Below are positions 58,100 to 64,000 of a stretch of 64,000 nt of DNA, piece after piece. The notes beneath the pieces are model-generated. The model ran no database searches, was not told the origin of the DNA, and saw only the letters and a list, made by a program, of their open reading frames with translations. Position 1 is the stretch's first letter. Every line of letters begins with the position of its first letter. The stretch spans positions 6,448,001 through 6,512,000 of the forward strand of contig CM038920.1 in assembly GCA_021904315.1 (NCBI GenBank). Direction: 5' to 3'. A program made the translations under genes and the position numbers. Source of the stretch: Sphagnum magellanicum. Lineage: Eukaryota; Streptophyta; Sphagnopsida; Sphagnales; Sphagnaceae.

Positions 58100-59085
58100 A
58101 TTGTTAAACATGCTTGTTATTGTTGTCAAAGGTTTTTTTTTTAATTTCAAATTTATTTTGCATCAAAATCATATATAAAAAAACTTCTTGAATACAAGAC
58201 ATCAAAATAAATTATCGTATTTTAATTTGTAAATCTTGTCAAAGAAAAATTGATCTACAAAAACCTTTAGATCTAACATTACAATATCATATTATGAATA
58301 ACAAACCAAACATGAAATATGTTTTAACACTTAATAAAATAAAAAAACATATAATTGCACCGCATTTTGCATTTGCACAAATATTTCAATTACAAGGTTA
58401 TGAACAATATGGAATGTGTGGAAACATTGTGAATGTTCCAATAAATTTAAATTTAAAGCAAAACATATTACCAAGAATGCCATATGATGATTCTTCAATT
58501 GCTATATTTTTAAAAAGAAAATTAAAATACAAGTCAATATATATGTTAGGTTACATTCATCCTAACATAGTTATGAAAACATTATAAAAACTTTGTGAAA
58601 CTCCATTATACATAGATGCAAATGTTTTAATAAAATCAAATTAGCAAGGTTTGGTTGAACTTGCAAATGCAAGTGAAAAATATACGATAAAAATGATTTA
58701 TGAAATTTTTGATTCTAATCATTTTGAAACATTTGAAAAAATTATGGAAAAAGATAATATAGATACATTAGTGGAAAACATTTTAAACTTTGAACATATA
58801 ATTGATGACAATCAAGATTCAATAACCGTTGTTTTGGGAGAAGGATTTCAACCCCTTGGATTATTTTGTGACATTCATTCAAAAAATAATAATTTCCCAA
58901 CATTAATTTTTGGTCATCCAAGACCTTCTCAATGTTCATATCAAAAAATTGCACAAGCAAAACTAACAAATGTTCATAGAAAATTTGCATACCATATAAT
59001 TAATATATATTTTATAACAATTAAAATTTTATTACATTTCATATTTTTTTTTCTTAGATTTGTATTTGGAAAGAAAATCTATTAG
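58100..59085 (+). pseudogene. DUF6570/Helitron N-terminal region
   Basis: The segment opens with ACYCCQRFFF, a Cys-rich motif. The frame 58294-58587 then gives NKPNMKYVLTLNKIKKHIIA, FQLQGYEQYGMCGNIVNVP and LPRMPYDDSSIAIFLKRKL, the standard DUF6570 block of Helentron proteins. 58651-59085 continues in another frame with HPRPSQCSYQKIAQAKLTN. It comes directly before the Rep domain. Confidence 0.75.
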
Positions 59086-59149
59086 GTCATGTTTTCATGG
59101 CTAATGATGTGTTAAATAATGTTAATTTAGATTAATGACTGAAATTTGA

Positions 59150-60240
59150 TTTAAAATACAAAAAAAATAGGATGTATACGAACATCTCCAAATTATTTAG
59201 ATCGTTTTTGCAAAGATATTTTTGTAATGATTAGATAGTTAAAACCTCCAACTTTTTTTTGTAAAATTCACCATGGGTGTTAACAATTGGCCCACAATAA
59301 TAGAAACATTCAAAGAATTGAATGACCAACATGTTACTGAAAATGAAATTAAAAAAAATGATATCTTATTAAATGTTAGAGAACTTGTCAAAAATGATCT
59401 TATGATGTGTACGTTATTATCAACATAGGATGAATAGTTTTTGAAAACTTTTTAATGTATTATTTGGTGAAACTCAAGATTATTTTTTGTTATTGAATTT
59501 CAAAGTGAAGGATTAGCTCATGATCATGGATTATTGTGGGTTCAAAGTGCTCTTCAATTTGGCATTTCATCAAATGAAACAATTGAAAATTTTATTGATA
59601 AATATATAACAACTGATCAAACATTTTTTCCAATTGAAATACATAGTGCACAAATATATCAACATATATGAACTTGTCAAAAAAAAATCTGACCAATTTA
59701 CCAATTTCAATATCCTAAACTTCTAATGAAATCCACTACAAATATATTGCCATTAGATGAACATGATTGCGTTCCAAAATTTTATGAAATTACAAATAAT
59801 ATTTTTTTAAAAACTTGTTGATATGGGATTAGGTGTAGATATTTCTTTGAAAAATTTCTTATAGGTTTAAATGTAAATGAAAAAAATTACATTTTTGCAT
59901 TATGATCCACTTTTCAAAAACCAGAATTATTTTTGAAACATAGAGTAAATGATATATGAACAAATGTTTTTAACATACATGCAACACCTATATGGGAAGC
60001 AAATACAAATGTGTATTACATTTTAGATCCATATTCTATTGTAGCTTATTACACTTCTTATTTAACAAAAGTAAACAAATATGTTACACAAAAAATGCAA
60101 TCCATGTTAAGGAAATGTAAACATGAACAATATGAAGCATTGAAACAAATAAAAAAATTAGGAAATACATTTCTAAATGCACAACAAATGTCTATTCAAC
60201 AAGTAATGCACATATCATTATCAAATCCATTTTATCACTA
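59150..60240 (+). pseudogene. Helentron Rep (HUH endonuclease) domain
   Basis: GCIRTSPNYLDRFCKDIFVM and NWPTIIETFKELNDQHVTEN belong to the Helitron-like N domain. FQSEGLAHDHGLLWVQSALQ (near 59500) contains the HUH motif (HDH). TCQKK and QYPKLLMKST follow. The frame 60011-60241 has YSIVAYYTSYLTKVNKYVTQ, where the tyrosine motif (YYTSYLTK) lies, then NAQQMSIQQVMHISLSNPF. The Rep would nick and rejoin single strands in rolling-circle transposition. Multiple stops and frame changes are present. Confidence 0.75.
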
Positions 60241-60659
60241 AACAAGATCATTTCAATTCATAAATACATGTAATGAACATGAAAGAACTTTTGTGTTGTC
60301 GCCACAAAAAATATTACACAATTTAACCCCTACATGAACAAACATACAATGTAAATCATTAGTTTATAAATATAAATAACAACATCATAGTTTGGAAAAT
60401 ATTTCTTTACAAAATTTATTATTAATTATGACACTAAAACATGTAAAAAACATGGACATGATAAAATTATCTGTTGGATTCCATTCAGTCTTCATAAGGA
60501 CCCAAAAAATCATTATAAAACATTTTTTTTCCATCATTTTTGCAAATTAAAAATTGATTTAATAATTATACGTATGGAAACATGTTTACATGGGAAAAAA
60601 AATGAAATTGAAAATATAATAAACAAATTTGTATACAAATTTAATAAAAATAATAAGTA

Positions 60660-62213
60660 TGGTGATGAATGGGATCATTTTCAAAAACAAGTAATATATA
60701 AAAATGAATGAAATAAATGGGTTTAGGGTTTCATTCACCTAAAAAAAATGTTCAAAAAATAATTTGATAATGCATGTTTGTCACCAAGTTGATGAATGTG
60801 TTCCATATGAAAAAAATGCATCACAAATGAAAGAATTTAATGATAAAAAAGAATTATTGTGGATGAATTTTATACAAGAAAAACAAAAATCCAACAAAAC
60901 CATTACATGTTTTTTTTTAAAAAGGTGCAAGAATAGGAAAAATGTATACATTAATGTGTATCATATAAAACATGTTACAATATTATAGAATAAAAATTAT
61001 AGACGTCGACCCTTTAAAACCAAAAGTGATGAAATTAACATACACAATAATTTTTAAAAAAATATTAATGGTATGATAATACATTTTGCATTTACAATAC
61101 CATTAAATAAATTTTTAATGAACTCAAAGCATGAAATATGATGAAAAACATGGCACGTTAATAAAACCATATAATCAACTTCAATTAATAGTGATAGATG
61201 AATTTTTTTAACAAATAATAAAATGTTAACATTTATTGATTGTAGATTACATGTAATTAAACAAGTTCATAATCAATTCATGGGTGGTCTTGATACTATA
61301 ATGACAGCAGACCCTTACCAAGCTCCATTAGTTTGAGATTCATGGATTTTCAAATCTAAAACCAACCTTTGGCATGAAAATATAAAATGTTACAAATTAA
61401 AACAAGTAATGAGACAAAATGATATAAATTTCATTAACATTTTGAATAGGTTTTAAACAACAACACAAACATTTGAAAACATTAATTTCATAAATAAAAT
61501 TGTTTTAAAACACCACCTATGAACAACACCTTACCATATTTGTTACACAAATGATAAAATAACAATAATGTATTTCATACAAAACCTAGTCAAACATTTA
61601 AATTCTTAACTCAAGATATCCATTCTAACACATGTCCTTCTCATTTCAAATTATCAACTATTCCAAGTCAACCAAACAGTTTCCATCATGAATTGTTGTT
61701 TAAAAAAACATGTTAGTAGAATTATGTGTAGGAAATTATGACACATTAGATGGTCTTGTAAATGGTGCAGATGGAACATTCAAAGATTTCACACAAACTT
61801 TTTCAACATCATTTATATGGACAAAATTTTATAATTCCAAAATTGGAAACAAAATGAGAAACAAAAATTTGCACATTTATGAACAATTCCTCATAATCAT
61901 TACAGAATGGACACATATTGAAAAGAAAACTACAGAAATACAAATGGGTAATGACCCTTCCCACATTATCACAAGAATTCAATTCCCTATACAACTAGTA
62001 ATGGCAAGTACCATACACTATGCACAAGGTTTAAAACTTGATCATTTAACATTTGGTCCAACAACTGTAACAAAACATGGTTTAACATATACACCATTAT
62101 CTCATATTTGCTTTAAAGAACATTTATATTTGTTTTCCCCATTAACTAACAAAACTTTCCAAGTGTATACACTTGTTCAAGAAGAAATGCATCGACTTAG
62201 AACAACTACATAA
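60660..62213 (+). pseudogene. Helentron PIF1-type helicase domain
   Basis: DEWDHFQKQVIYKNE marks the start. FIDCRLHVIKQVHNQFMGGL and TIMTADPYQAPLV (the GD.YQ.pPV motif III; G changed to A) and CYKLKQVMRQNDINFINILN follow. The last frame (61710-62213) is clean: LVELCVGNYDTLDGLVNGAD, RIQFPIQLVMASTIHYAQGL and HGLTYTPLSH. I could not recognise a Walker A motif, so the first part is badly decayed or lost. The helicase would unwind the donor strand during rolling-circle transfer. Confidence 0.75.
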
Positions 62214-62219
62214 TATGAA

Positions 62220-62760
62220 TTAACACTCATTTCTCTCAAATCTTATCACACAAAATTTGTCATCATAAAATCCCTCAACACTTGTCCTTTAACATTACAT
62301 TTCCAAAAAATTCTTGCAAATCAAAATTTATCAACATCTCACATACTTTGTTTTAAAAAAATGAAAACACAAAATATTCACACAAACCAAGAAGCATACA
62401 ATGTTATATCACAAAATTTAACATTTTATCATTTTATGACCAACATGGAACAATCATGTTTTATGATAATATAATGGTTTTATCACAAACAACTTCAACA
62501 ACAAATTTAGGTGTTGAATTCATCATTACATCATTTAACAAAAATATGTGAGAAGCTTTATATATAATCACAGTTTACAAACCCCCAAAAATGAAAATCA
62601 TATATTTTAATTCAATTTTGGAACCATATTAAAGACATGCTTAAATATTATCCAATTATTTTAATTGGAGATTTCAATATAGACATGCTACTTTGAATTA
62701 GATAACACATAATTGATTTTTTTGGTCATCCTTACATAACATTGTAAGAAAAGCTTAAAA
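62220..62760 (+). pseudogene. C-terminal apurinic-like endonuclease of the Helentron
   Basis: ELTLISLKSYHTKFVIIKSL and HILCFKKMKTQNIHTNQEAY follow the helicase. In the family the second block carries the catalytic Glu of LCFQETKT, which is lost here. EALYIITVYKPPKMKI and YYPIILIGDFNIDML (near 62650-62692) match the endonuclease core (GDFN). The rest of the domain, with the DH pair, is absent. Such endonucleases are known in Helentrons and are thought to come from non-LTR elements. Confidence 0.7.
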
Positions 62761-62769
62761 TTTGGGTTT

Positions 62770-63575
62770 GAAGCTAAATTCATGTTAACTACCCCCCCCA
62801 CACACACATATATTCTAGGCTAGCACAACTTGCCAACTTGGATTCCACATCATCGCTAATGCTACTTAACATTACATATGTGAATGCACCTCAAAAATAT
62901 AAAATTACACTAAATTACCAACCATTTAGCACTAAATGTGAATGATATTTAACTAATTTAACATCCATTTAGCACTAAGTGTGAATGATGCTTAACAATC
63001 TTAAATAACTCTTCCCACTCTTGGGCCCTCAAACTTCATCCTCATGCTTAATGTAAATGTAAAACATTCTCATATTTAAACCTAGCACTTAGAGTGATCG
63101 TTCAATAGCCATGCACCCTAATGGGGCTAGCCAATTTTGGCAAAAGTGTTGCCAACTAATCAAAAAGTAGGAAATTAACAATAGTTAAATATGGATGACA
63201 TGGATGGATGAAAAGATGCAATTGTAACTTTTGTGTGCATGAATGAAACAAAAATCCAATAAAAGATCGATGACCAAAACCGTCCTGGGGAGACAAAAAG
63301 GAAAGGCAAGAAAAAGGCCAAAAGATGCACAACCTGAAGAGCCCAAAGAAAGGGATAGAACTAGTCTCTCTCATGGTAGGAAGGTATTTCACTCACAGCC
63401 CCTCTAATGTCCCTAACATGCAAATCATGAGATTTAATAGTAATGGGAGGTTTAGAACAAACATTGCTTGCCAAAGCAATCTTCCTCTTTATAGTAGAGC
63501 TTAAAGCACGTTGAAAAACAATACTAACACACTACCTGAAAAATTGAATGCAAAGGAATGGATGAAAGCTTGTAA
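62770..63575. other. AT-rich spacer, nothing recognised
   Basis: A short (CA)n tract lies near 62793-62806, and a pair of TTAGCACTAA.TGTGAATGAT repeats lies near 62927 and 62970. The open frame 63156-63392 (minus) has no domain. Confidence 0.35.
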
Positions 63576-63579
63576 TTCA

Positions 63580-63957
63580 CACCAATGTTGACCAGTTATT
63601 GCTGGGAGAGTTATTTTAAACAAACCACATAAATTATCAATAACAATTTTTTGATTATAAGGTAGGTTATCAAAATTTGTGGGTAATAACCATTGATAAT
63701 GCTTTAGGATAGATTATCAAATAACCAGTTGACAACCATCTATTATCCTACAATTATTAGCCAATTATTGTTTTTAAAAAATTAATTCTGATGTTTAAAG
63801 ATTGATAATCTACCTGGATGACGATCGGGTCATCCAGGTAGGTTATTAGATTTTGAAATTTCAATACCGTGCGGTTATATAAAAAAGAACCGACTGGTAG
63901 GTTATCAATAAATTTCATGATAACCGGTACAAATCTCAATAACCGGCCAACACTGGT
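63580..63957. mobile_element. Small inverted-repeat element (MITE), hAT-like ends
   Basis: The left end ACCAATGTTGACCAGTTATT (from 63580) and the inverted right end ACCAGTGTTGGCCGGTTATT (to 63957) match at 16 of 20 bases. Inside is a strong hairpin with 13-bp perfect arms (CTACCTGGATGAC, a 6-base loop, GTCATCCAGGTAG; 63810-63841) and repeated GGTAGGTTAT words. CAGTGTTGG-type ends are usual for hAT elements, but I found no 8-bp target duplication. It has no coding capacity. Confidence 0.55.
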
Positions 63958-64000
63958 TGACGCATCCTGAGAGTCGGAGTTCTTTGCCGCGCACGGATTC

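Larger units (their letters stand above)
56980..62760 (+). mobile_element. Helentron-type rolling-circle transposon (OTU, Rep, helicase, endonuclease), decayed
   Basis: On the plus strand, in order, I recognise an OTU cysteine protease, a DUF6570-type zinc domain, a Helitron-like N and HUH Rep region, a PIF1 helicase and a C-terminal apurinic-like endonuclease. OTU and endonuclease parts are typical of the Helentron (Helitron2) branch rather than canonical plant Helitrons. All parts carry stops and frameshifts. The termini were not defined. The element may begin further left if the RPA-like remnant at 54.8 kb belongs to it. Confidence 0.75.

Noticed and set aside
60660-61200. Walker A motif of the Helentron helicase
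   Set aside because: I searched the three frames and saw no GxxGxGKS/T. The region is too decayed or deleted.
1-64000. CRISPR arrays, rRNA genes or bacterial operons
   Set aside because: No spaced identical repeats, rRNA-like blocks, or closely packed genes with ribosome binding sites; introns and plant elements show eukaryotic nuclear DNA.

Overview
The window looks like repeat-rich nuclear DNA from a land plant, or a close streptophyte relative, with a large genome. The evidence is an intron-containing PR-10/Bet v 1 gene, remains of a plant-type DUF1338 gene, MULE, Ty1/copia, Ty3/gypsy and L1-type elements, and very AT-rich, gene-poor spacers. I cannot fix the lineage from sequence alone. 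Only one protein gene looks intact: a three-exon gene for a 302-residue protein with two tandem Bet v 1 domains (29343-30784, minus). A small CpG-rich orphan gene at 39014-39436 (minus) may also be real.

Layout. 1-4900 (minus) is the 5' half of a decayed Ty3/gypsy retrotransposon: TATA box, CpG-dense tandem repeats in the leader, Gag with two zinc knuckles, retropepsin, then a complete C5-cytosine DNA methyltransferase domain, and then the start of the reverse transcriptase region, which runs off the left edge. The methyltransferase lies inside the gag-pol reading frame between protease and RT. This is the most striking feature of the window. 6456-8544 is a MULE transposon (plus) with about 40-bp terminal inverted repeats. 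12420-15612 is a second MULE (minus) with about 120-bp inverted repeats, split by a solo LTR with a perfect 5-bp target duplication. Four related solo LTRs occur: 8661-9481, 13485-14453, 41290-42279 and 42603-43425.

17146-17760 holds a Helitron helicase C-terminus. 18-29 kb is AT-rich, with a GGYTATT minisatellite (24.95-25.7 kb), a possible tRNA-derived SINE and short tandem repeats. 32386-38433 is a GC-rich L1-type LINE (ORF1 with CCHC; ORF2 with endonuclease, RT and zf-RVT) carrying one frameshift and many stops. 38.5-40.5 kb holds the orphan ORF, a 38-bp minisatellite and a 190-bp tandem duplication. 48.9-50 kb is a Ty1/copia RNase H remnant with polypurine tract and LTR start. 51675-52668 is a decayed gene of the DUF1338 (2-oxoadipate dioxygenase/decarboxylase) family. 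54793-55850 is an RPA1-like remnant. 56980-62760 is a decayed Helentron-type rolling-circle element with OTU, DUF6570, Rep (HUH), PIF1 helicase and C-terminal endonuclease parts. 63.58-63.96 kb is a small inverted-repeat (MITE-like) element.

How it fits together. Nearly everything is mobile DNA at different stages of decay. In the gypsy element and the LINE, premature stops are mostly TAG in contexts that derive from CHG sites (CAG to TAG, or CTGG to CTAG). This is what deamination of CHG-methylated cytosines in silenced elements would leave. The methyltransferase-bearing retrotransposon is therefore itself marked by the outcome of plant-type DNA methylation.
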